A stretch of 64,000 bases of DNA from Marinobacter sp. SS21 (GCF_028369065.1 NZ_JAQNDA010000005.1:124001-188000); one strand, 5' to 3'; positions 30,274 to 38,877 are shown, numbered from the stretch's first letter. A program made the numbers and translations. The notes: generated by a model from the letters alone, not told the origin.

Positions 30274-31112
30274 ACCCTCCCCGTATACTAGTCTTCGATT
30301 CTGGCGTCGGGGGATTGAGCGTTGCCCAGTGTATCCACCGGGCGCTGCCCTCGGCCCGGCTGGTCTATCTCGCCGACAACGCCTGCTTTCCTTACGGAGA
30401 CCAACCGGAAGAACTGGTGACGGCTCGATGCCTGCAGCTGATCGAGGCAAGCCTGAAGGTCTATCCATCACAGCTGATTGTGGTGGCGTGTAATACCGCC
30501 AGCACGGTGGTCTTACCCGACCTGCGGGCGAGCACCCATCTGCCCGTGGTGGGCGTGGTGCCAGCGATCAAGCCGGCGGCAGCGGTATCGGAAAACCGAC
30601 GAATCGGTCTGCTGGCGACTCCGGCGACCATTCGACGGGCCTATCTGGACCGGCTGGTGGACGAATTCGCCGCCGATTGTCAGTTGCACCGGGTAGGGCA
30701 CCCCGCCTTGGTGCGCTGGATCGAGGACTGGGTGGCGGGCAGGGCGTTACCCGAAGCTGAGTTGGCGGAAGTGTTGGCGCCGTTTCGTGAAGCCCAGGTG
30801 GATACGGTGGTGTTGGGTTGCACCCATTACCCGCTGATTGGCCAGCAGTTGCAAGGCTCGCTACCGGAAGTGCGCCATTGGGTGGACTCCGGAGAGGCCA
30901 TCGCCCGTCGCACAGCGGATTTGCTTGATCGGGCGGGGTATCTGCCTGGCGATAATCATGGCAAGACTCCCGCGCTCGATGCCATGCTGTTCAGCGGCAA
31001 GGTGCCCCCTGGCATCGAGACGTTTCTGCCACGGCTGGGCCTGGCGACGGGCTGTTTCCGCGGCGATTGGCCCTCTGAAACGGTTTTGCCTACAGCAATC
31101 GGGTCAATTTGA
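30270..31112 (+). CDS. murI: Glutamate racemase
   Basis: 280 residues. Supplies D-glutamate for peptidoglycan. FDSGVGGLSV at 9-18 binds substrate; the two catalytic cysteines are Cys74 (VVACNTAST) and Cys184 (VLGCTHYPL). Start is TTG, giving a TTGA overlap with the nudC stop and a product beginning MNPPRILVFDSG. The 3' end overlaps the tail of the convergent DUF2156 gene by 23 bp. Confidence 0.95.
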   Translation: MNPPRILVFDSGVGGLSVAQCIHRALPSARLVYLADNACFPYGDQPEELVTARCLQLIEASLKVYPSQLIVVACNTASTVVLPDLRASTHLPVVGVVPAIKPAAAVSENRRIGLLATPATIRRAYLDRLVDEFAADCQLHRVGHPALVRWIEDWVAGRALPEAELAEVLAPFREAQVDTVVLGCTHYPLIGQQLQGSLPEVRHWVDSGEAIARRTADLLDRAGYLPGDNHGKTPALDAMLFSGKVPPGIETFLPRLGLATGCFRGDWPSETVLPTAIGSI

Positions 31113-32097
31113 ACATGGCAAGAAACTCCAGCGCCGGGATCGCCCGCCGGTGGCAACAATAGGTCTTGCAGGTGTCTCCCCGGAAGCGGGACTTGGTGAA
31201 TTCCAGGCCCTTGAAGTTGTAAAGGAAGTTGCCATGATCGTAGAGCCCATGGAGCAGGCGCTTTAACAGCTGGCTTTCCTGGTGTTCGGTATCACCATCC
31301 AGTGCGAGCGGAATCAATCCAAGGTCCAGATAGGGCACCCCCTCTGCCTTGAATACCTCCATGGCATGGGCCATCAGGGTGTAAAAGATGCCTTGGCGGA
31401 AGTTGGCGTTGGCCCGTGAAATATTGGGAACGTAGCTGATGATCCGGTTATTCCGGTAAATCGGGTCAAAATAGATGAACCCCACCGCCTTACCATCCTG
31501 ATAGGCGTAAAAATGCCGCTCATTCTCCCGGTAATCCATCTGCATCGGACGGATCAGGAAGCGAATTTCATTGTTCTTGCACTTGCGGGTTCTAATCCAG
31601 GCTTCTGAGATTTCCCGGGTATGGTCGTCGCTGAAACGTTCCTTGACGGTGATGCCGTTCTTTTCGGCCTGGTTCAGGGCGGTGCGCAAGATCTGTTTTT
31701 TCTTACCGCTGAGCGACCAGGTCTCCAGCGGGATGCGGGATTCGCTGCCAAATTGGGTGCCGTAAAGGCCAAAGCGCCGATGCAGCACCTCCACCACCGG
31801 TTTTGACACCTGAATATAGCAGGCGTTGGGGTGGCGTAGGTGAAAGCGCTCAAGCAGGCGTTCAAAGTCTGCGGGGGCTGCCACCGGATCCGAGAGCACA
31901 AAGGTCATGCCCCATTTGCGCATGTAGCCGATGTAACCGACGCCGGGCAGGTCAAAGTACTCCATCCCCGGCTGCAAGGTGGAGAACGACTGCGAATGCC
32001 CCCCGAATTTTTTCAGGTAGGCCACGCGTTCGGAAAAACTGAGCGAACCTCCGGCCAGTGCATCCGTGCGGTTGAGAGAGAGAATCTGGTCTGCCAT
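31090..32097 (-). CDS. DUF2156 (phosphatidylglycerol lysyltransferase C-terminal-like, GNAT fold) protein
   Basis: 335 residues from the ATG at 32097 (MADQILSLNRTD), with GGGGAT upstream. The body resembles the DUF2156/LPG_synthase_C acyltransferase domain of MprF-type enzymes: YFDLPGVGYIGYMRKWG early, AVGFIYFDPIYR in the middle, and GVPYLDLGLIPLAL later. No membrane segments, so unlike MprF it is a stand-alone soluble domain. Substrate unknown; a tRNA-dependent aminoacyl transfer to a lipid is only a possibility. The methyltransferase gene lies 47 bp upstream on the same strand, probably one operon. Confidence 0.75.
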   Translation of the reverse strand: MADQILSLNRTDALAGGSLSFSERVAYLKKFGGHSQSFSTLQPGMEYFDLPGVGYIGYMRKWGMTFVLSDPVAAPADFERLLERFHLRHPNACYIQVSKPVVEVLHRRFGLYGTQFGSESRIPLETWSLSGKKKQILRTALNQAEKNGITVKERFSDDHTREISEAWIRTRKCKNNEIRFLIRPMQMDYRENERHFYAYQDGKAVGFIYFDPIYRNNRIISYVPNISRANANFRQGIFYTLMAHAMEVFKAEGVPYLDLGLIPLALDGDTEHQESQLLKRLLHGLYDHGNFLYNFKGLEFTKSRFRGDTCKTYCCHRRAIPALEFLAMFKLTRLL

Positions 32098-32144
32098 GTC
32101 ACCATCCCCGATGAACGGTTGTGATTGGGAGATTACGGGGCCGG

Positions 32145-32798
32145 TTATGCCTGCTTCTGGCCAAGGATCGACCAGTAGCAATTCATGTTCAGCAACTTAA
32201 AGTGTTTTTGTCGGGTGATCTTCAGGCCGAGCCGCTGCATGTGATCGGGGTAGTTGTAAATCTTGTGGAAGGCGTTGTTGGCAAGCAGCCAGAAAATGAA
32301 CACCGCCAGGTACCAGTACCCTTTTTTGAAGAGTCGGGCGATCGGGTTGCCGCTGGGGTAGCTGAAATCGCCCACCACAACCTGGGCATCGGGTTTGCCC
32401 AGTTGAATCAAGTGCGCCAGTACGCGCACCATCATGTCTTCGTCGAACACGTTGAGAAAGAAGTTGGCAATCACCATGTCGTATTGCCCGAACTCGTCCA
32501 CGTTCATGATGTCGCTGTGAATACGGCGGATATTCAGGTGAGGCGCTTCGGTTTCCTGGGCCTGGGCGAACTTGCGCAGCATGGTTTCCGACAGGTCGAC
32601 CACGGTCACCTCGGCGCCCAGCTCTGCGGCGCGCAAGGCGTCCCGGCCATGGCCGACGCCGGCGAACAGGATGCGGGCACCCGGGGTGATGGTTTCCAGG
32701 TCGAGCATGGCGGTCTTGCAGCGGTGAATGCTCCGGCCGCTGTACAGGTTGCTCAGAAAATCGTAAACCGGGCCAATGTACTTATATTTATCGCGCAT
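32145..32798 (-). CDS. Class I SAM-dependent methyltransferase, substrate unknown
   Basis: 217 residues from the ATG at 32798 (MRDKYKYIGPVYDFLSNLYS); AGGGG stands ~10 bp upstream. SAM motif I is ILFAGVGHGRDALRAAELGA, acidic loop VTVVDLSETML, motif IV MVIANFFLNVF. The opening KYIGPVYDFLSNLYSGR resembles UbiE-like lipid methyltransferases. A hydrophobic stretch YWYLAVFIFWLLANNAF suggests contact with the membrane or a lipid substrate. Paired with the DUF2156 gene downstream. Confidence 0.78.
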   Translation of the reverse strand: MRDKYKYIGPVYDFLSNLYSGRSIHRCKTAMLDLETITPGARILFAGVGHGRDALRAAELGAEVTVVDLSETMLRKFAQAQETEAPHLNIRRIHSDIMNVDEFGQYDMVIANFFLNVFDEDMMVRVLAHLIQLGKPDAQVVVGDFSYPSGNPIARLFKKGYWYLAVFIFWLLANNAFHKIYNYPDHMQRLGLKITRQKHFKLLNMNCYWSILGQKQA

Positions 32799-33156
32799 GA
32801 TGGTTACCCCTGGCTGATCCGCTCGTCCCGCCACCCTGTTGTGATTGTTTGGTTTGGCCGATTGGGCAATTTGGCCTGATGGCAGGGTATGGTTGGAGCT
32901 TAGAGAAGCGGGGGGGCAAAATATGTGCAGTAGGCCGCATTTCAAGATACATACCGTAACGTTCGGCAATGCTTTGCAAACTGGATCAATTTTTTAAATC
33001 CTAGTGTCGGACAATCCGTTTATCGGCTGATCGAAAAGGTGTGAGCCAGCGCAACTTTTTGCATCAGGACTTGGGTGGGGAAGCGGTTGCGAAGAGGTAA
33101 TTCAGGGGCATGGCTCTATACTAGAGGCATTGCACTGTTTCGCCAGGGAGGAACCG
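32799..33156. other. Divergent intergenic region, no gene seen
   Basis: 358 bp between the methyltransferase (minus) and the binding-protein gene (plus). The stretch ~32930-33010 is A+T-rich (CAATTTTTTAAATCC). A TATACT -10-like hexamer lies at 33117-33122, 35 bp before the plus-strand gene, without a clear -35. No open frame is convincing. Confidence 0.5.
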
Positions 33157-34002
33157 TTGCGCGTGGGATGTGGTGTAGGTAAGGCGGATCGGGGGGGCTT
33201 TTGGGGGTGGTTGCTCATCCTCGCGCTTATCCCTGTGGCGCTTCAGGCCGACGATGGTGAGACCGGTTCAATCAACTATCTGGTGGTGGACAGCCGGGTT
33301 GGGCCGTTTCAGCTGATCCGTGAGGGCGCCAGCGACGGCGGCATTATTTCCGATATCGTGGATGAGCTGTTCCACGGAATCGGCATGCCGGTACGCCACC
33401 ACGTCTTGCCGGTAAATCGCTTGCTCTATGGTGTCGCCCAGGGCCAGTTCAAGCACTGGGTCGCTTATGATGCGCCGGTGTGGGACTCCTTCCCCGGCCG
33501 GGGCGAATACGCCCGCCAGCCACTGTTCCAGACCCGCCACATCATGTTGACCTGTAATGACGAAGTCGCCAGCCCGGTTCGCTCCATGGCAGACCTGGAG
33601 GGGCTGTCGATCGCCACGTTACGGGGCTTTCAATACCTGGGGCTTGATCAGGCTGCGGAACAGGGCCGGATTCGGCCGGTGCCGGTTGATGACTTCGAGT
33701 CGGGGCTGGCTCTGGTCAGCCTGCAGCGGGTGGACGGATTCGTGGAAATGGCGTCCAGGCTGCGGTTCTACCTCAGCGGCTTCGGCGGCGACACCTCCTG
33801 TATGCGCGAGGTCGACGTCAGCGCCATCATCCCCAATTACTCGGTGTATTTGAGCATGGATCGACAGTTGCCGGCAGAGACCAGGCGGCGGATCAATCAG
33901 CAATTGGACACCATGGCCAGAACCGGGCGGCTGTCCCAAATCTGGCGCCGCTACGTACCCGATGAGTTACCGCAGGAGATCAATGCCAAGGCGGGACACT
34001 GA
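33157..34002 (+). CDS. Periplasmic solute-binding protein (amino-acid/SBP_bac_3-like)
   Basis: About 281 residues. AGGGAGG sits five bases before the TTG at 33157 and 11 before a GTG at 33163; either may start the gene. A signal peptide is visible (hydrophobic WGWLLILALIPVALQA then ADDGE). The mature part shows extracellular solute-binding family 3 features: YLVVDSRVGPFQ, SMADLEGLSIATLRGFQYLG, and a C-terminal RINQQLDTMARTGRLSQIWRRYV. Two lone cysteines may form a disulfide. No permease or ATPase gene is adjacent, so it may feed a signalling rather than a transport system. It is convergent with the REC-GGDEF-EAL gene. Confidence 0.75.
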   Translation: MRVGCGVGKADRGGFWGWLLILALIPVALQADDGETGSINYLVVDSRVGPFQLIREGASDGGIISDIVDELFHGIGMPVRHHVLPVNRLLYGVAQGQFKHWVAYDAPVWDSFPGRGEYARQPLFQTRHIMLTCNDEVASPVRSMADLEGLSIATLRGFQYLGLDQAAEQGRIRPVPVDDFESGLALVSLQRVDGFVEMASRLRFYLSGFGGDTSCMREVDVSAIIPNYSVYLSMDRQLPAETRRRINQQLDTMARTGRLSQIWRRYVPDELPQEINAKAGH

Positions 34003-34013
34003 TTCGGGATTCC

Positions 34014-36188
34014 CTAAGCCAGGATCGTGGGGCGGGCCAGTTCCCCCAGCAACCGGGCAATGTGTTCCGCCGGTTGTGGCTGACCATAGAAGAATCCCTG
34101 CACCTGGTGGCAGCCGAGTTGCCTGAGGTAGTCCAGCTGGGCGTTGGTTTCCACGCCTTCAGCGACAATCTCCAGTTTCAGGCCATGGGCCATGGCGATA
34201 ATGGCGTTGACAATGCAGGCGCCGTCGTCGCTGTTGCGGATGTCCTGCACAAACGACTGGTCTACCTTGAGTGTGTGAATGGGCAGCCGATGGATGTAAT
34301 TGAGCGATGAATAGCCGGTGCCAAAATCGTCGATGGCAATTCGTACGCCGGCTTCCGCCAATTCCCGGAGTTTGTGGCTGATCTGTTCCAGGTCACTCAT
34401 GATCACGTTCTCGGTGATCTCGATCTCCAGGTTGCGTGTCGGGAAGCGGTGGCGTGTCAGCTGTTGCATCAGGTTGTCGACAAACCCCGGCTGTTCGACC
34501 TGGATCGGCGACAGATTCACCGCCAGTTTTAGCGTCTCATGGCCGTTGTCAATCCATTGGCCAACCTGCTGGCAGGCCATGGCGAGTACTCGTTCGCTGA
34601 CCGCACCGATAAGCCGGGTTTCCTCCGCCAGTGGCAGAAACTCGCCCGGGTACAATAGGCCCCGTTCCGGGTGCAGCCATCGAACCAGGGCTTCCAGGCC
34701 CAGCACTCGGTCGGTTTTTGCGCACACCTGGGGCTGGTAGAAGACCCGCAACTCGTCCCGTTCCAGTGCCAGGCGAAGGTCCCGCTCCATGCTCAGCCGG
34801 TTGGCGGTATCGGTACTCATCGCTTCGGAGAAAAAACAGTAGTCCCCCTTGCCCCGTCCCTTGACGTGGTACATGGCAATGTCGGCGTTCTGGATCAGCT
34901 GGTCGAGCGATTCTCCGGCATTCGGGAACACCGCAATGCCGATGCTGACGCCCACGAATACCTCATGCCCACCCAGGCGGAACGGGGCGCTCAGGGTATC
35001 GATCAGTTTCAGCGCAATCTGTTTGGCGTCCTCTTCACCGTGGATGGCGGGCAGCAGGAGGGTGAATTCGTCGCCACCAAAGCGGGACAGGGTATCGCCC
35101 TTGCGCAAGCAGGATTTCAGCCGACGGGTCACCGCCTGTAACAACCGGTCGCCCATGGCATGACCGAGGCTGTCGTTGATGACCTTGAAGCGGTCCAGAT
35201 CGAGAAACATCACCGCGAGTTTCTGGCCGTTGCGTCGGGCTTGAGTGATGGCCAGGTTCAGCCGGTCCTTGAACAGTGCCCGATTAGGCAGGCGAGTCAG
35301 CAAGTCATGATAGGCCTGGAAATTGATGAACGCCTCGGCCTCCTTACGCTCGGTGACATCCCGGGCGGTGCCGTAGAACCGGGCCCGCTGGCTGGCGAGC
35401 TGATCCCGTGCACCGGAGGGGTGGGGCCAGGTGTTCGGGTCGATTGGGAAGGCGGTAATTTCAAAATGACGGTTGGCCTTGCGACTCCCCCGGCTTTTCA
35501 TGCGTACTTCGAGCGTTCGGGGGTTGTCGGAACTGACGCTGGTATCCAGGATGGCGTGACTGCCCCGGGCGGCATCCTGTTCGTCCAGTAGGGCGCTGAA
35601 GCGGGCGCCGATCAGTTGATGGGGTGCATATCCAAGCAGCGACTGGACTTTGTTGTTGATAAAACAGATGCGCCCACTCTGGTCCAGCATGAACACGATG
35701 TCCGGGGAACTGTTGACGATGTAGCGATGCAGTGCCTCGGACTTCTCCAGGCGCGACTGCATGTCGGCGTGATTCTGCAGCAACGACTGCTGGCCCAGCA
35801 CACCGCGTACGGTTTCCAGCAGTTCCTCCGGGTCAAAGGGTTTCTTTATGTAGTCGAGGGCACCCCGCCGCAGGGCCCGGCTGACCGAGGTAAATCCTTT
35901 CTCGCCGCTGACGGCAATAATGCCGCAATCGGGCTGCGCGGTGGCGGCATAGGCCATGACATCCAAGCCATTTATGTCCGGCATTCGCAGATCCAGCAGG
36001 GCCAGTTTAAACGGTCTGGCTCGCAGGGCGTCGCAAGCGGCGTGACCTCCCAGTGCCTCGGCGACTCGGTAACCGTGCTGTCGAAGCAGGCTCGCCAGGA
36101 AGTTCAGCAGTCGCGGGTCACCGTCGGCCACCAGTATCTCCGGCGGCTGTGGCTGCGAGTAAATTGACTGCTGATTATCCCAGGTCAT
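34014..36188 (-). CDS. Response regulator REC-PAS-GGDEF-EAL c-di-GMP enzyme
   Basis: 724 residues. REC domain (~17-130) with phospho-acceptor Asp in LALLDLRMPD and the Lys of DYIKKPF; PAS (~155-285); GGDEF (~295-455, RFGGDEFTLLL intact); EAL (~465-715) with EALVRW, NLSPIQ, EITENVIM, DDFGTG, KVDQSF, EGVET and QGFFYG. Both activities look complete. It needs a partner kinase; a broken histidine kinase reading frame lies just upstream on the same strand (36233-36484), so this regulator may now be orphaned. Confidence 0.92.
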   Translation of the reverse strand: MTWDNQQSIYSQPQPPEILVADGDPRLLNFLASLLRQHGYRVAEALGGHAACDALRARPFKLALLDLRMPDINGLDVMAYAATAQPDCGIIAVSGEKGFTSVSRALRRGALDYIKKPFDPEELLETVRGVLGQQSLLQNHADMQSRLEKSEALHRYIVNSSPDIVFMLDQSGRICFINNKVQSLLGYAPHQLIGARFSALLDEQDAARGSHAILDTSVSSDNPRTLEVRMKSRGSRKANRHFEITAFPIDPNTWPHPSGARDQLASQRARFYGTARDVTERKEAEAFINFQAYHDLLTRLPNRALFKDRLNLAITQARRNGQKLAVMFLDLDRFKVINDSLGHAMGDRLLQAVTRRLKSCLRKGDTLSRFGGDEFTLLLPAIHGEEDAKQIALKLIDTLSAPFRLGGHEVFVGVSIGIAVFPNAGESLDQLIQNADIAMYHVKGRGKGDYCFFSEAMSTDTANRLSMERDLRLALERDELRVFYQPQVCAKTDRVLGLEALVRWLHPERGLLYPGEFLPLAEETRLIGAVSERVLAMACQQVGQWIDNGHETLKLAVNLSPIQVEQPGFVDNLMQQLTRHRFPTRNLEIEITENVIMSDLEQISHKLRELAEAGVRIAIDDFGTGYSSLNYIHRLPIHTLKVDQSFVQDIRNSDDGACIVNAIIAMAHGLKLEIVAEGVETNAQLDYLRQLGCHQVQGFFYGQPQPAEHIARLLGELARPTILA

Positions 36189-36224
36189 GGAGGTGTGCCC
36201 ACGCGTTCATCATTGTTGGTCTGG

Positions 36225-36247
36225 GGAGCTATTCAGAGGCTCCCTGG
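36225..36247. repeat. Solo copy of the MITE/IS terminal repeat
   Basis: 23 bp matching the right end of the 38298-38568 element at 20 of 23 positions, by eye (shared core CAGAGGCTCCCT). It forms the 3' end of the histidine kinase relic, whose last codons and TGA fall inside it. Confidence 0.7.
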
Positions 36248-36484
36248 TTCGTCGACTGTCGTCGGCAGCAAAATCCGGAACAGGGTTCCGGTGGTGCCGA
36301 TACGACAGCTTATGATGCCCTCCATGTCATCAGTGAGCTGTTTTACACGGCTCAAGCCGAGGCCGCTGCGGCTTGAGCCCCTGTTCGGTGCAACGGGTTG
36401 AAATAATCGCGGTTGAACGGTCGTTGGTGGCTCGGGACCCTCGTTGCCAACCCTCAATTTGACCCTGGATCGTCTGTTGGCCAA
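36233..36484 (-). pseudogene. Histidine kinase relic: ATPase-domain C-terminus only
   Basis: 83 codons. The peptide is recognisably the end of a HATPase_c domain: KLRVGNEGPEPP (N/G1 region), QPRLFQPV (F box), RSGLGLSRVKQLTDDMEG (G2 box), TGTLFRILLP (final strand). No dimerisation or sensor domain precedes it: upstream the frame runs into a 25-bp palindrome at 36480 and then unrelated sequence. At the 3' end the frame runs into a 23-bp repeat that supplies its stop. It lies 44 bp before the REC-PAS-GGDEF-EAL gene on the same strand and was probably its cognate kinase. Confidence 0.7.
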
Positions 36485-36533
36485 GCATGGCCCGGTACCG
36501 CCTCAGTGGAGGCGGTACCGGGCCATGCTTGGC
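36480..36533. repeat. 25-bp perfect palindrome with 4-nt loop
   Basis: Arms 36480-36504 and 36509-36533 are perfectly complementary over 25 bp (core CATGGCCCGGTACCGCCTC), loop AGTG. No T-run flanks it. It marks the point where histidine kinase similarity stops. Too long and GC-rich for an ordinary terminator; it may be a REP-like or palindromic mobile unit. Confidence 0.9.
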
Positions 36534-36564
36534 GGCGGCAGATCGGAATAGGGTCGCAGGCGGC

Positions 36565-36597
36565 GGTATGTCACTCGTCGCTTAGCTGTGTCATACC
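36565..36597. promoter_or_regulatory. Imperfect inverted repeat, possible operator
   Basis: GGTATGTCAC (36565-36574) and GTGTCATACC (36588-36597) pair at 9 of 10 positions across 13 bp. It lies in the 335-bp gene-free stretch before the MinD-like gene. Apart from this pair and a local A+T-rich stretch (~36650-36720) I see nothing else there. Confidence 0.35.
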
Positions 36598-36868
36598 CAT
36601 CGGTGTGGTTCGTTGTGAATCACATTTATGACAACGCATTCATTTTTGTTGGTTGGGTAAAAGAATAGACAATATAGCCCAATTATTAAAAGGTTATTAC
36701 GGTCTTTATAAGTTGATGCTTGGCCGCTTTGTGATCAGGGCCGGATTTCGTTCGGTAAAATCCTGTTAATTCTTGGCTTCTCCGGGGATATCGGCCTCGA
36801 TGCACCTACTTCCGGTCTTGGGATCGCGCTAAACTTCGACGGCAGTCGCCGGGTAGAAGTCAGGAGGC

Positions 36869-38281
36869 GTGGTGCTTCGCCTTTCTGCCGCCGGTAGCCC
36901 GATCCCCTGTGCCGCCGCTAACCCTATGGATTCATACAGCCAAGCCAATCGTCCGGAGCGACCGCTGAAGCCTGCGGCTGAGTCGTCTGCCGGTCTGCCG
37001 CGAATTCTCGCGGTGACGGGCGGTAAGGGCGGCGTGGGGAAAACCTCCATCCTCCTGAATCTCGCGCTGGTGCTGGCGCGGGAGGGGCAGCGGGTGCTGC
37101 TGCTGGACGGCGACACCGACCTGGCGAACGTTACCATCATGCTTGGGCGTTACCCGGAGCGAACGCTGGCCCAGGTGGTGACGGGGCAGTGCGAACTGGC
37201 TGATGTCATCCTGTCTGCACCCTTCGGGCTGGATATCGTGCCCGGTGCCTCGGGCGTCCAGGAATGCCTGAATCTCGATACCGATCAAAGCCTCCGGGTG
37301 CTAAAGGCATTGGCCAGGCTTGAACGCCAGTACGATTACGTGCTGATCGATACGGCGGCGGGGCTGCAGTCGGTCGGGCTGCACATGATCGCCGCTGCGG
37401 CCATGGCCTGCGTTGTCATCACCCCCGATCCCACCTCGCTCACCGATGCATTTTCGTTGTTAAAAGTCATGCAGCGCAAGGGCTACCGAAGGACTCCCAG
37501 TGTGGTGGTCAACATGGCACGCGGGGCGAGCCAGGCCCAGGCGGTATTCCAGCGCTTCCAGGCGGCGGTGCGGCGCCACCTGGGCATGAGTCTTCATTAT
37601 CTTGGGGCGGTGTGGCGGGACGAAACCATTGCGCAGTCGATTCAGCACCAGCGGCCGGTGGCCTTGTTGCCGGAGAGCGATCCGTCCTGTCGACAGTTTC
37701 TGACCTTGGCCGACATACTGGCGGTCCGCTTTACCCAGCTCCCTCAACGAAAGTCAGGTATTGCCGCCTATTGGCACCGGGTCTCTACACGTGCGCGTGA
37801 GGCGGAAGCCCTAACTCCACCGTCGCCGCCGGCGGCTTCCGGTGTGGTCGATCCATCGGTGCGCTGTCAACAGCTGGTGGAAGAGCTGGGGCGGTTGCTT
37901 GCCGATCACAGCGAGTCGGCCATGCTCCAATATGACGCATTGAACGCCGTTTTTGCCCTGTTGGGTCGCGTTATGGATGACGATGCCATCGAAATCATTC
38001 AAACCGGACTGGCGTCCCTCGATTGGGAAGCGCTCACGCCGCCCCAGCGCCTTCATTTCGCCCGCCATTTGCGTCAGCTGGCGGAGCAGGTGGAAGCTGA
38101 CGTGCCGCTCTCCCAGGCGGCTCAGGCCCTCTCGCAGGGGGCTGTAGAGCCCCATTATGACCGCATCAGTTTTGGCCAGCCGAGCCAACGGAGTCGAATG
38201 CGGCAAGAGCAATCGTCCAATCCTTCCCTCGAGCAGTTCCTGCGTTCGTTGTCTGAGAAATCCGGCAATCCCCCTTCCTGA
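36869..38281 (+). CDS. MinD/FlhG-like P-loop ATPase with C-terminal extension
   Basis: Up to 470 residues. Deviant Walker A GGKGGVGKT follows ILAVT; switch motifs LLLDGDTDLANV and DYVLIDTAAGLQ. This is the ParA/MinD family, nearest to FlhG/FleN-type proteins that count or place polar structures. The ATPase part ends near residue 300; the last ~170 residues are helical and polar, unlike MinD. No flagellar gene is near. AGGAGG at 36862-36867 favours a GTG start at 36869 or 36872; the ATG at 36926 (MDSYSQANRPERP) has no ribosome site but would give a more usual N-terminus. Confidence 0.75.
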   Translation: MVLRLSAAGSPIPCAAANPMDSYSQANRPERPLKPAAESSAGLPRILAVTGGKGGVGKTSILLNLALVLAREGQRVLLLDGDTDLANVTIMLGRYPERTLAQVVTGQCELADVILSAPFGLDIVPGASGVQECLNLDTDQSLRVLKALARLERQYDYVLIDTAAGLQSVGLHMIAAAAMACVVITPDPTSLTDAFSLLKVMQRKGYRRTPSVVVNMARGASQAQAVFQRFQAAVRRHLGMSLHYLGAVWRDETIAQSIQHQRPVALLPESDPSCRQFLTLADILAVRFTQLPQRKSGIAAYWHRVSTRAREAEALTPPSPPAASGVVDPSVRCQQLVEELGRLLADHSESAMLQYDALNAVFALLGRVMDDDAIEIIQTGLASLDWEALTPPQRLHFARHLRQLAEQVEADVPLSQAAQALSQGAVEPHYDRISFGQPSQRSRMRQEQSSNPSLEQFLRSLSEKSGNPPS

Positions 38282-38297
38282 TTGCGCGAAAAAATTT

Positions 38298-38568
38298 CTA
38301 GGGAGCCTCTGATTAACTCCGAATCGCCTCTGCGCGATCTGAAGGCTGTAGATGCAAGACGCGGTTCGCAGCCAATGGCCGTAGCCCTTGGCAAGAGCCG
38401 CAACGCCGCAGGTGCAGCCTTCAGAGCGCGCCCTTCGGGGCGTTCAGAGCCATCCACACTCGGCGTTGCGCCTTTTTGCAAGGTCCAGACATTACTGCAA
38501 AGTCGCGCCTTGATTGTGAATGGCTCTGAATGCCAGAGGGGATCCGGAGTTAATCAGAGGCTCCCTAG
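38298..38568. mobile_element. 271-bp MITE with 24-bp perfect terminal inverted repeats (IS5-group-like)
   Basis: Left end 38298-38321 and right end 38545-38568 are exact inverted copies over 24 bp (outer CTAGGGAGCCTCTG / CAGAGGCTCCCTAG). The outermost CTAG is self-complementary and may instead be the target duplication; CTAG/YTAR targets are typical of the IS5 group, which would leave 20-bp ends. No open frame of note inside; an inner hairpin GCGCCCTTCGGGGCG is present. Non-autonomous; no transposase is in the window. It sits between the MinD-like gene and the acyl-CoA reductase. Confidence 0.88.
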
Positions 38569-38877
38569 TTTCAAAGCGTTGCCTTTCCTGTAGCAAAATT
38601 AATCCGCAGATGGAGATTCTTTGCTGTATGTCACCGCGTTGTCATGCACACTGTGTAATGATTGGCCCAAAATGACGTGGTGGCCTGGTAAATGCAGTAT
38701 CAATAACAACGGCAGGGCGAAGGTGGAACGGTTTGCCTTTTCCCGGATTGCCGACTAAAAGCTAAGGGCCACTCTCCGCCAATCAGTAGAGCGCAGAACT
38801 CTATGCCGTGGGGATACGTGGTCCATGACATGAAATGAAACAACTTCAGAGACACGAACAGAGAAGGAGTTCAAACC
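38569..38877. other. Gene-free region upstream of the acyl-CoA reductase
   Basis: 309 bp, A+T-richer near 38570-38720. It must hold the reductase promoter unless this lies in the MITE. I found no convincing sigma-70 pair. A strong AGAAGGAG ribosome site ends it. Confidence 0.5.

Noticed and set aside
36605..36630. CRP-like site (TGTGA followed by TCACA) before the MinD-like gene
   Set aside because: The half-sites TGTGA and TCACA are separated by one base instead of six, so it does not fit CRP.
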